A DNA stretch of 64,000 bases, from positions 85,744,370-85,808,369 of the forward strand of contig NC_080671.1 in the NCBI RefSeq assembly GCF_030247195.1, in the 5' to 3' direction. The stretch comes from Topomyia yanbarensis. Lineage: Eukaryota > Arthropoda > Insecta > Diptera > Culicidae. The notes below the pieces were generated by a model. The model was given only the letters and a program-made list of their open reading frames with translations, was not told where the DNA came from and did not search any database. The position numbers and the translations under genes are program-made. Below, in pieces: positions 34,739 through 45,800 of this stretch; the stretch's first letter is position 1; each line of letters starts with the position of its first letter.

Positions 34739-35064
34739 AAATACGCAGGAGAATGAGCGAATGAGTTTATCGCGGTATCCTTTTTGCGCTCTCAGCCTTA
34801 CTACTGCTATTCCAAAACACGAAAAAACAAGTCTATCGTAATTCTTAGAAATGAAGCATATATTTTGACACTTTTATTGATTTCCACGAAAATAAATTAC
34901 TATCACCTTATCCGGTAAAAAAGGAAAAAAATAGATAAATTTTATCGGGAAAATTATTCTCATGCTATTTGTGGAGACTGAGAATTTTGCGACTCATCTT
35001 ATCCCGCGAAGTTGGACATCGGATAAGCATCTTCTCGCGTGAGTGAATGACAATTACAATGCCT
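34637..35064. repeat. Dispersed repeat, copy 2
   Basis: It is the same repeat as at 3934-4370 in the same orientation, with substitutions and small indels throughout. It starts TTTACCACTGCGACAATAAA and ends CTTCTCGCGTGAGTGAATGA with a short tail. Its first ~100 bp also lie within unit B of the tandem duplication. No coding potential. Confidence 0.7.
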
Positions 35065-35599
35065 GGTGGATACTTTCATTTAAGATTAAAATTGTAAGAA
35101 TCGAATCAGCAAAATATACGAAAACAAGTGTGAATCTAATTTCAGAACTTAGACATTTCTTCGAATCTTCCGGAATTCTCAATGATTTTCAATGGGGTCA
35201 AAGAGACTTCGATTGGAAATTAGTGATCTGGACCAACAATTTCAAGCAATTTAGAACTCATTTTAATTAGTTTTGCATCATTTATATATATAATGATTAT
35301 ACCGGCATATATGGGAATTTCCGATTCCAATGGGATTAAATAGAAGTCAATAGGGGTACTATTGTTTTCATTTAAGACTAAATATCGAGTCAGACATTTT
35401 TGATAAGCAGATGTGAATTCAATTTAGCAACTTAGCCACTTTCCCGAAGCTTCCAGTTCCACCGAAGGTGTCCAAAGTGGTCAATGTTGGTTTAATTGGA
35501 CATCAGTGAGCTGAAACTTCTAGGAATTTTATGCGTGATCGCTCTCTTAAACCTGTAACTCCTGAAACGGAAGTCGAAATTGAATGAAAGTCAATAGCA
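35065..35599. other. Unassigned spacer
   Basis: A 75-codon open frame at 35043-35270 shows no domain. The phrases GAGTCAGACATTTTTGATAA and AATGGGATTAAATAGAAGTC suggest decayed repeat DNA, but nothing can be named. Confidence 0.35.
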
Positions 35600-36430
35600 G
35601 CCTGTAAGAACGTTATACCATACACACCCACGGGAGGAAAGACAAGAGCTGAGGGGCTTAACGACCCCCAGGTCAGGATCAACAGCGTATTTGTCTGTGG
35701 CTGTTATGCTCCCACAAGATGGACACCAGAGCAGCTTGTTGGATACCCTGGCCAGCTGGATATAAAACAGTGCAACGAAGGTTCCGCTAGCACGTTCCGT
35801 AAAGACGGTCAGGAATTCATCATCTACATAACATTGTGCAGTCCTTCGCTGATAGATAACAGGAAATGGCGAGTTATTGAGCATTACACATAGTGACCAC
35901 CAAGCGATCCACTACACCAGCATGGCCACCTACATCATACTCTCCGAGCTGCAGAGGAAGTGGCAAAAAGGAACCAAGAAAGTAGCGCCATTGGCTAAAA
36001 AACCGTCATGAAACCACAAATCGGGATTCGAGAGAAATTCCGCCCCGGGGAACTCTCCGTCGGTGTAGACTAGGCCTACCGCCGGGGACCAGTTGAGTAG
36101 TACACGACGTAGCACCGGATTCGCGTCGTCGGGGCGCCAGTAAACCGGACGTCAATCTTCACCGGAATCCCCGGACAGACCTCGACACCCTACCGGGTAA
36201 CTCATGAGTAGGCTAGACCACCGACGGGGACTAGACCAAGTAGACCGCGTTAAATAGCTAGCTGGGGCGCCAGTCAACCGGAAGCTACGCTCCACCCGGA
36301 ATCGCTGGATGGACCCAGCACCTACTGGCTGGTCCGTTGAGTAGGCTAGGTCCATCGCCGGAGACTAGAACGAGTGGTGGTGTACCGAAGAGTGGTGCTG
36401 TAACCCTACTAAAGGAACTAACTAATAAGT
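35600..36430 (+). pseudogene. R1-clade remnant copy b (endonuclease piece joined to 3' tail)
   Basis: About 35690-35905 translates in pieces to R1 endonuclease motifs: VFVCGCYAPTRWTPEQL, then EGSASTFRKDGQEFIIYITL, then a SDHQAIHYT-like block. It then jumps directly to the extreme C-terminal coding end and the 3' tail (about 35940-36410). The reverse transcriptase is entirely missing. The tail has the CTCCGTCGGTGTAGACTAGG / CACCGCCGGGGAC-type subrepeats that also follow copies d and e. It is plus-strand and has no intact frame. Confidence 0.75.
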
Positions 36431-37371
36431 AGTTACATTAGATTGGGTGCTATGCACTGTTACCGTTTGGGTACTTTACCCCATGCAGCTTTGAGATGTG
36501 AGTAAGAAAGTGAGTGCAGGTTAGGTCATACTGCTGTCGTATATAAATGAGTGCTGATAGGTGAGCGACTATCTGCCATCTTAATGTTTATTGTGATTAA
36601 TGATAAAAATTATTAAAATACTCCACTTTGCTATTTGCGACTAACGGTCAATTTGAAAAACTAGAACAGAATTTGTTACACAGTATACTAGATTACAACA
36701 CTAAAACATCTACATGTGCTGACTGGTCTACCGGAAAACGAGGAAAATGCGAGAAGCTTTGGAAAAAAGAGAAGAAAAGAGAGGGAATTGGTTAAGGATA
36801 GGTGGCTACTGGGTTAAGGATTTCATTGGGATCGCTTTACGAACGGACAACCTAGCGATCAGGCAGGAAAGTTTAATTAAAAAAGTTAGTAAGTAAAAAG
36901 TTTATTAATATGCGGAAAGCAAAACTTCTCTATAAGGAAGAACGTGAAAACCGTTAAGAATATACACGAAATCAGGTATGTCCACAAAATCTCCACCCAA
37001 GTGCCCAGTAGCATAATCTCGTCGCAATGGTAGCATTACCTTACGCCATCCACCAATGTCCCTCTAACCAGGACCAATTCGGTTTCTTTTCCGAAACCTT
37101 CAATAAGTGCCGCACGAGTGGAAATCCCGTGCCTTATAAACCCAGGAAACGATACGAGGTCAGAACCGATCATAACGACCACGCGGATCCAGACAATCGC
37201 TACCCTCGTGAGATAGGTAATCGCCACACGTGGAAAACCAAGCCCACCCATCCAAACGACCAACTCGAGGAATGCTTCATTCGGTCGCTACCGAGTTCAT
37301 CCTCCGAACGCTGGTGATCATCCGATCCAGTATCTAGCAGCAACGAGCGTGTATTCATTCGCCGAAACACA
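36431..37371. other. Unassigned stretch
   Basis: A 96-codon plus-strand frame at 37027-37317 has no recognised domain. The segment just after the R1 tail (36440-36660) is AT-rich and may be residual 3' tail. No splice or promoter context was seen. Confidence 0.35.
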
Positions 37372-37379
37372 CCGTATGC

Positions 37380-37681
37380 CAGGGCCGGCGGATAGTGTGG
37401 GTAGTATGGGTAGTACTACCCAATCGAAAATAACCGAGTGGGTAATTACCCACTCGAAATTTTGGACATTTTCATAAATTTGAAATCTTCCACGTATGTA
37501 TCTCGGGCACACATTTGAAAATATCAATGCACAACAACTTCATATACACAAACACACTGCAAGTGATTTAATGTAACTGTAATGCAAGCGTGTGTATTGC
37601 GAAAATGAAACAATTCCCTATTCTATTACACTCACCCTAAGCTTACTACCCACTCGTGATAAGAGTGTAACGCCGGCCCTG
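37380..37681. mobile_element. hAT-type MITE (302 bp), best-preserved copy
   Basis: The ends CAGGGCCGGCG and CGCCGGCCCTG are perfect inverses. The 8-bp target duplication CCGTATGC is exact at 37372-37379 and 37682-37689. The subterminal phrase GTATGGGTAGTACTACCCA is shared with the elements at 10687 and 12839. There is no coding capacity. This copy fixes the family boundaries. Confidence 0.95.
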
Positions 37682-37710
37682 CCGTATGCTCAGTAACAGC
37701 ACATAAAAAC

Positions 37711-37825
37711 TAGAAAACTTTAGAAAGAGAACTGCGGTGAGAAAAACAGCATTTTTGTCAACGTAAACCCGAATCCAATTGATCCAAAATGGAGTCTCCC
37801 CAGTTCTCTTTCTAGAGTTTTTCTA
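37711..37825. repeat. Short inverted repeat beside an R1 tail scrap
   Basis: TAGAAAACTTTAGAAAGAGA on the left mirrors TCTCTTTCTAGAGTTTTTCT near the right end (37803-37824), with a ~55-bp middle. CCCGAAGTAATGCCGTAAGG follows at about 37844-37863. It matches the 3' end phrase of R1 copy a and looks like a detached R1 tail. Confidence 0.5.
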
Positions 37826-38156
37826 ATAAAACTCCCTCCCCCGAAGTAATGCCGTAAGGTAGTGCACGGAAGGAATCAGGTTCAGGAGAGGAATCAGGCA
37901 AAAGCAGTGCTTTTTAGCGGGTTAGGAGGTGGCTGCCAAAACCCGTTCCGTTAGGGTTTTTGTACATTTTTCCTGCAGTTTTTTAATACTCTATAAAAAC
38001 AAATACACATTCAGACATTGTCCCAATTTGTCAAACTAAGTCGATGAGATTCAGCCTTCCGGACCTCAGTTTTCAAAATTTGAGCGAATCCTGTACATTA
38101 CTTTTGTAAGAAATATAAAATGGTTATGACAGCTTTCTACAGTTCTAATCACATTA

Positions 38157-38335
38157 CACTCAGGTTTTTTTACGCGGGCAATACTGGCCGCGTAAATGAA
38201 AACCGCGTAAATTTCAAAATCCGCGTAAATGAAAGCCGTGTAAATGTAAGAAAATGAAAACCGCGTAAATTTCCAAATCCGCATGAAAACCTCGTAAAAA
38301 ATACCGCGCAAAAAACCGCGTAAAAAACCTGAGTG
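38157..38335. mobile_element. TA-flanked MITE built from CCGCGTAAA phrases (179 bp)
   Basis: The inverted ends are CACTCAGGTTTTTTACGCGG and CCGCGTAAAAAACCTGAGTG, flanked by TA on both sides (38155-38156, 38336-38337), the Tc1/mariner insertion pattern. The interior is a degenerate array of CCGCGTAAATxxAAA units in one orientation. No protein is encoded. Confidence 0.88.
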
Positions 38336-38819
38336 TATAGTTCTATGGTAGTAGTAGAGAACCATTCATGGTAATACTTGCCTAATATGCAGTTTCATAG
38401 TGTTTTTTCTGAAAGCTGCTATAAACCAATGTGAAAGCTTAAATTGTTACTTGAGAGTTGACATTCTTCTTGAGCACGAAGCTGATTTCGAGATGTGAAA
38501 TTAACTATAGTACATATTAAATGTTCGATGATGAGCAAAGATTTGTTGGTGGTACTGTACGTCGAATCACGTTAAAATAGAAAAAAAACACGCGACACGA
38601 AGAAACCACTTCAAAACGTCGCGTGGGAAAACGTAGCATCTGGGCGAATATGTTCTATTCCCGGAGTGGTAGCATGCAAGTTGCACTTGAATCAATCAAC
38701 GTCCTATTCCTATGTATGCAGTTACCGACGTCACGCGATAAACACTGTGCATTGTTTTTATCCTTTATAGGTTTCGAAGAGTTTAAATTTAAAAAGAAAA
38801 TAGCTATTTTTCATGAAAT

Positions 38820-38825
38820 TTTATT
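38820..38825 (-). terminator. Poly(A) signal of the first P450 gene
   Basis: AATAAA on the minus strand, about 46 nt beyond the stop codon at 38871-38873. It is the nearest canonical signal downstream of the gene. Confidence 0.5.
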
Positions 38826-38870
38826 TCCATACTTGTAATAGCTTATACGTTGACTAAGTAATGACTTAAT

Positions 38871-39833
38871 TTAATTAATTCCTGCCGATTTCAATCGTCC
38901 GTCTTCGCAATGGATTAGACTCGATACCCTTACGGTGTCTTTTGCGAAAAGTCGTTTGTTAACCTGAATCATGTGATCAAACGGGAGCTTCATCGTCAAA
39001 TCGTGCCTGTAGCGCACGTCCTCCTGTCGTATCTTGGTTTCGAAATGAAAATTCCTGACAAGATAAGTCAGCATCACTTTCATGCTGAACATAGCGTAGC
39101 GCCAACCTGAAAGCAAAACACTTGAATCAATATTCATTTCCTCCGAACAGACTCGAAGGAAAGCAAAAATAAAAGCACCTACCAATACATATCCTATTCC
39201 CCCCACTGAACGGTAGGAACGCAAATGGATGTCGATCCTTGGCGCGCTGTGCGGAAAAACGCTCCGGTTCGAATTTCTCGGCATCCGGACCCCACACGTC
39301 CTTTCGCCGGTGCAGGGCGTAGAAATTCATAACGAAAATGTTCCCCGGCGGCACTTTCACACCATCGATTTCCATTTCTGCCATATTTTCACGCGATACG
39401 TTCGGTGCCACGGGACAGTGCCGTAAGCATTCCTTCAGGAACATATCCAGGTAAACTAGTTGTTTCAAAATGTCGGGATTGATTTCCACCTCCTCATTCG
39501 GAATGAACTCCATTATTTCGGCGTACAGTTTCTCCTGAACGTCCTGGTGGAAACATAGGAACAGACAGGCGTGTGCTATCAGTAAGCCGGATGTGTCGTT
39601 GGCCTGAAAATGCATGGAAAAAATATTCATAATATGAACAGTGAATTGTGATGTATGAATCTTACTCCTGTAACGACCGCATAGATGTTGTCGATAATCT
39701 CGGTCTCACTGAAGGTTTTTCCGTCCTGGGAAACACTCAATAGTTGATCTATCAAAATTCTTGGTTTATGGATGTCGTCATCTTCATTGTTATTATTATC
39801 ACCACACATCTGTTTCCTTCGTTCCGAAACGAT
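38871..39833 (-). CDS. P450 exons 4-6: I-helix, ExxR, PERF and haem-binding loop
   Basis: Exon 4 (39666-39833) encodes IVSERRKQMC, an acidic linker and PRILIDQLL, ending in IYAVVTG. Exon 5 (39183-39603) starts with the I-helix oxygen-activation motif ANDTSG (about residue 318). It then gives the K-helix ExxR as KECLR (E375, R378), the PERF motif FEPERF and the haem-binding loop PFSGGNRICIG with the proximal cysteine at about residue 456. Exon 6 (38871-39106) completes the L-helix (WRYAMFSMKVMLTYLVRNF) and the C-terminal strands (KLPFDHMIQV). All catalytic landmarks of a CYP4-clan P450 are intact. The C-terminus has a ~20-residue extension past the position where the neighbouring gene stops. 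Confidence 0.9.
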
Positions 39834-42800
39834 CTAAAAGTAAAAATAATATCAATCCTTTGGAAATCACGTTAATATCTTCCTATATGAGTTACCCAAC
39901 AAAGATTGCATTAGAGTTTGTGCATTAGCAAAACTGCTGGAACGTAACTAATTTACTACAATTTACTAAGTACTTAACAATAGAACCCCAAATGGAACTC
40001 GATTGTCGTATAACTGTTGTATTATTTATTAAGCGATATGCTATAGACGCTTTGTGAAGATTGTCGGTTTCGCGGATGTGTAGTAGTCGGAGAATCACAT
40101 GAAGAGGAGAGGCGATTGAAACAGATAAAGACTGGATGGGGGAGAAAAAACTGGCGATAGCCCATCATAAAACGCAGATGATTGATTAGCAACTTAAAGA
40201 AAATGTGACAGGCGAAAATTATGGTCTTGAAGCGCAACGTAAAGCAACTGGACGTGATAATCGAAGACAAACTGAATTTAAATAGTCACGTCGATTATGC
40301 CTGTGAGAAGACAGCAAAAGTTACCTGGTTAAAATCATGCCGAACAATTCGGTGATAAGCAGTAGAGAGGAAACTTCTTGCGAGCGTATCAACGACAACT
40401 CTCCGATATGTCAAGCCTGGTTCCCAGTTAGAAAGACGAGAAGAACAAAGTCTTGTTTGAACAGCACGTTCAGGTTGATGAGTATGAAAGTGGCTAGCGC
40501 CTAGCGAACCATTTCGTTGGAAGCAGTCTACCTCATTGCCTGAATGATCCCCATTATATTACTACTGGAGGAGGTACTGGTCTGCTATAAGAACAGAAAC
40601 ACGAGTGGATTTCGACGAAGAACGAGGATTAACTCCATAGAAAAAGTGTCAAGCGAAAAGAGACAACGCGACAAATCGAAAATGAACACACCGATTAATC
40701 ATGGACCTGATCACGTGGATGAACAGGAAGCACGGAGAATTTCACTTCCACCTGACGCAATTTCAGATACAACTGTTCCTCTCTGTCCAGACAAACGATT
40801 CAGCTCAAGGCAATAAGAGATAACATCGTCCACATAATATACCGCGATGAAAATACGAGGAACACCATTAACGGAGCTGTGGGGTAGTTAAATACCTCCC
40901 TTGCTTTATTTTAAAGCGATGAACCAGCAAAGTACAAACAATAAAGATTAATAGCCTACTTATCTGTAGACTTGAGTGGAGACTTTTCGGCTACACACTG
41001 GCAAGTGAGCCACTCCGCAGCTCACTCGGCATCTTTCTACAATTAGCAGCGTAGCAGGTATCAGGTTTACTCCAACGATTTGTCCGAGTAATCCTGTAAC
41101 TCTGGAATCAAACGTCATTCATTTTGAAATCAAATTTGTAAAAATCGGTCAAAAATTCGCTGAGAAATAGTGTTGTGACATTAACTTAGGAACTTGGCAA
41201 GATGTCCCTTTTCAAGTTATTTCAAGAACCGTGATTGGTGAAGATCTAGGTCCGCAAAACCAAGTAATGTGATTTTAATATAAATTGCGTCATTTGGGCA
41301 TCATGAGAGAACCAGTTTATATAGGAATTGGCTGTGTGACCGCACTGATCAACCCGTGATTCCGGAACTGCAAATCCGATCAACTAAAAATTGAAGAATA
41401 GTTTTTGGGAACATTACCATCACAGAAAAAAATATTTTGTAATTTTAAGTTTATTTTCATGCACATATTTGGAGCATGAATATAAATGTAAAATTAAGTT
41501 CCACCACAAATACACACGACTTGTCGTGCTTTCTACAACGAATTTTATTATAATTTTACATGTGGATTGAAAATTCCAGTTTCCTTAAACAGAAAACCAA
41601 CGCACTTCAATGTATTTTTACTCGAATACTGCTGTAAAACAAATGACAAGTAATATTACACGAATGAAAGTGTAAAATTGTATGCTGTTTGATGCTCCAA
41701 TTGATTTTAACGTAATTTTCAATCAAATTTTTGATTCAATCTTGTTATGTTTACATTCGTATTGATTTATATGTCGTTTAAATTTCATTATTTTTTGGTG
41801 TGATTCTTTTGAAACTAAGTTTGTGGAAATCGGTCCAGCCGTCTCTGAGGAAATTGAGTGCTAACCAGCACATCAGGATCGCTGCCAGTAACATCTACTA
41901 GTAATGGCCAACATCAACGGACAGGACACGGATCACGAATTGGACAGCGACTTTGGGCTGACAAGCGCTTCAAATTGTTGGTGGTACTGGGCTTGGTTGC
42001 ACCATTAGCACTACTCCCGTGAAGGATCAGGAATCAGGAATCAGAATATATTGGCTCAAATGGCACGTTCCCCGTACATAGTCGGGGATTTGACCTCTCT
42101 TCTTGCATAGATCACCATGGGATCCCAAGAGGCGACTACGTAACAAACAAGAAACACATACGCAGTATTGGCAGCGAATCCGTTCGCCAGGGGTGGTTTG
42201 GTAAGGTGATCGTCCCCAGCAGCAGCTGAAGTTATTCAGCATAAGCAGGAGAAGGAAAAGAAGCAGCAGCAGCACCAGAAACAGCCAGAGTAGAGCGAGG
42301 TGAGCAAAACTATACAGACATCGAAAGTAGTGGGAGCGAAAATCTTAATGGAGAAGCTTTACAAGTGCGTCGAAGCGAAAAACAATGTCCATAAGGACAT
42401 CAAGAAGATGGTTCTTAGAATCCAAAAGACGAGTAGGACAAGGCAACGTTGAGGGATGATGTTGATGAGCGTGCATTGTTCTTGGCTGAGGTAACCCACC
42501 CCACTCGAAGCAGGGGAATGTGAAGTTGGTTGGAGTGGAGAACACACCAGTTTCCTGGACTCCAAAGAGGGTAAGAACCTGGTGTTATTGAGGGCGGCTA
42601 AGGCCGCGTTTACACACGAGATACTGCTGAGCAAGTCCACGTGCTACGAGCAGCTGTACAGAGCAGGAGACGCTAACCCCTTAGAGCAATGCTTACCGAG
42701 TCGTGATGACCAAGATCTAGGGTCCAACGACGTCAACTGAAGCATGCGCTGACAAACTGATAATTTCCCGAAGCACGACCCAGTCGCATGGCCGACTACA

Positions 42801-45800
42801 TCGTACGTTGATGTATACGGTGGAAATGCTGGTGACAACCGAGTCTCCAACCACGAGCTCTTTATAGTGGGGAAGGGTTAGAAGCGAGGAAAGCCCTATC
42901 CTGGTGTTTCCGAACATGTTCAGCATAGTTCTACACAAATGTCTGGGCGAAGACTACTTCCCGGATAGATGGAAGATCCAGCATCGTATCAGCCTGTATG
43001 CCTGTTGGGTACTCTTGGAAAACATCTGGAAAGGGTCGTGATCAACAGACTGACGATCTACGCTGAAAATGAGAACGAACTACCGCAGTGGCAGTTCGGA
43101 TTCCGGAAGCTGAATTCGACGGTGGACGCCATACGCACAGTCATCACTACTGCGCCGTGGCAACGATCGACGTGAAGAACGCGTTCAATAGCGCCAACTG
43201 GGTTGCTGTCTGCGTTGCTCTACGCAGAATGCGAGTCCCGGACTATTTGTGCAAGGTTCTGAAAAGTTACTCTCAGAACCGAGTACTAGTCTACGAGATG
43301 AACATGGGGCAGAGGTCGATTAGGATCACGGCGGGTGTATTCCAGGGCTCCATACTCGACCTAACGCTCTAGAATTTAATGTACAACGGAGTGTTAACAC
43401 TTGTCAGTTTGGCATATGACCCGAGCAACACCGATTCTTGACTAACAGTTTCTGCAACATAATTCGTTGAAAAGAAGTGTAAACCAACCACTATTCAACT
43501 GATTTAGCAACCAAAAAAGCGCACCCACCAGCAAAAGTTTAAGGCTATTCAACAAATCGCTGTCATTACATGTTGCAAGTGTTGCTTGGAGACGTTTTCC
43601 TGACAGTAACCTGCGAGACCCTTGAGGAAGGGCGAATGTTGACAATAGGCATCGTGGAAACCTAGATGGCTGATGTCAAGTTGCACCACAACACGGAGAT
43701 CAGCAACCGAAAGAAATCCAGCATGTCGTGTTCAGCCTGTTGTGTACAGCGGTCGTGCGCTGAAGTACCTGAGTGTAATGGTCGACGAATGATTAAATAA
43801 CAACAGCCTTGTCGACTATATATGTGAGAAGGCTGTTAGAACAACTAACGCATCACCAGGACATCTCATCCTCTATACTGTTGTATCGCGTACCTGCCTT
43901 GGCTACTGCGCTGAACTCAAAGCGGAGGAGGATGAATTTGACGTCCGTGGCGCGAGCATTCGTCGGAGGCGGTATGCGTCATTGCCGGGATGATTTCCAT
44001 CTGCATCACTCTGGCTGAGAACGTGGAATGCTACAAGTGGAGGAATACACCAAATGCAAGGAGACTGATCAGAGCGGATTTGTTAGCTAAGTGACAGCAA
44101 GAGTTGGACAACGGGGAGAGTAGAAGCTGGACCAACCGACTCATCCCAAATGTGTCGCCGTAGAATTTCAATTTGACGAGGTTTTGGTCCGGGCACAGAT
44201 GCTTCCGGAAGTACCTGCATCGGTTTGGACATGTTTCATCACCTCATTGCCCGGAGTGCATGAGCGTGAAACAGGCACCGGAAAACGGGGTCTTTGAATG
44301 CCGTAGGCTCGAAGAAGTTCGAAGTTGCCTGGTGTGACAGTTTACAATATCGTCAAAGAGATGTCCCACGAAGAATATATCTGGGATGATGTCAACAGAG
44401 TAGTTACGAGAGCCTTCTCCGAACTGCAGAGCAAGTGGTGAAGGGATCAACAAAGTAGCCCGCTGGTTAAAAAGCCTGAAACCACAAATTGGGTTTCGGG
44501 AAAAATTTCGTCCCCGGGGAACACTCCACCGGAGTAGACTAAGTCCACCGCTGGGGATCAGATGAGTAGTACGTGACGTAGCACCGAGACGTCAGGCTCG
44601 ACCGACTGACCGACACCCTGTCGGGTAGCTCGTGAATAGGCTAGATCCACCGCCGGGAGTTAGAGCGAGTAGATCGCGTCGAACAGATAGCAATGGGTCG
44701 TTGAGACGCCAGTGAACCGGAATCTACGCTCTACCCGGAATCTCTAGACAAACCTCAGCACCTACTGGCTGGCGCATTGAGTAGGCTAAGTCCACCGCCG
44801 GAGACTAAATCGAGAAGATCGATAAAGCTGGGAGCTAAATGACTCAAGAACGCGAGTATCGGTGTCAAGAGAAACTTCTCCGTTGGGTATCTCTCAGCCC
44901 GACTAAGGCGAGTTCACTGCTGGGGACTATCCGAGTAGATCGTGATAAGGCTGGGAGCTGAATGACTTACGGGAACAAAAGCTAAATGGCTCATGGAATC
45001 AGCAGATAAAGACTGAGACGAGAGCTAAAAGGAAGAGACTCAACTACACGGAAGAAGGGCGCAAAAAGTGTAAGGTGTGTTTTTTATGGTTTGGTCCCAC
45101 AGAGTGGCAAAACATTTCAGGTCAGGCTTTTTAACCTTACTATAAAAAACACACGCATACCTCAGCTAAAGTGTGCCCAAGTAAGTTGAAGATAATCGTT
45201 GAGGGACTCTTCTCTAAGCACGATTCGACTACCTGGTTACAGACACTGTACAGTGAAGAAGAAGGGGCGAACACAGACTAACGACGAGCTCGAAGAATTG
45301 TTGAGGCTACTGAAATCCCCGATAGCCGCCGGTCCGGATGGAATACCAAACGTGGCGCTGAAAGCTGCTATCTTGACATATCCGGACATGCTCAAGACGG
45401 TGCTGTAGAAGTGTTTAGATGAAGGTAACTTCCCAGAAATATTAAAAGGTACAAAGCCTGGTTCTGCTGCCAAAGCCAGGGAAGCCACAGCCTATATGTT
45501 TGCTGGGTATAATTGGAAAACTCCTGGAAAGAATCATCCTTAACAGACTGACGAAATGCTTGGAGGTTGAATGAGAACTGTTCAAGATGCAGTTCGGATT
45601 CCGTAGAGGAGTATCGACACTGGAGAGTGCTGAGAAGGCGTCTAAACAGAAGCGAAGAGGAGATGGATTCTGTGCTGTCGTCACGATAGATGTGAAGAAT
45701 GCATTTAACAGCGCCAGCTGGGAAGCCATCGCTGCAGCACTGCACAGAGTGAGGATTCTCGACTATCTATGCCAAATCCTGAAGAGCTACTTCCAGAGCA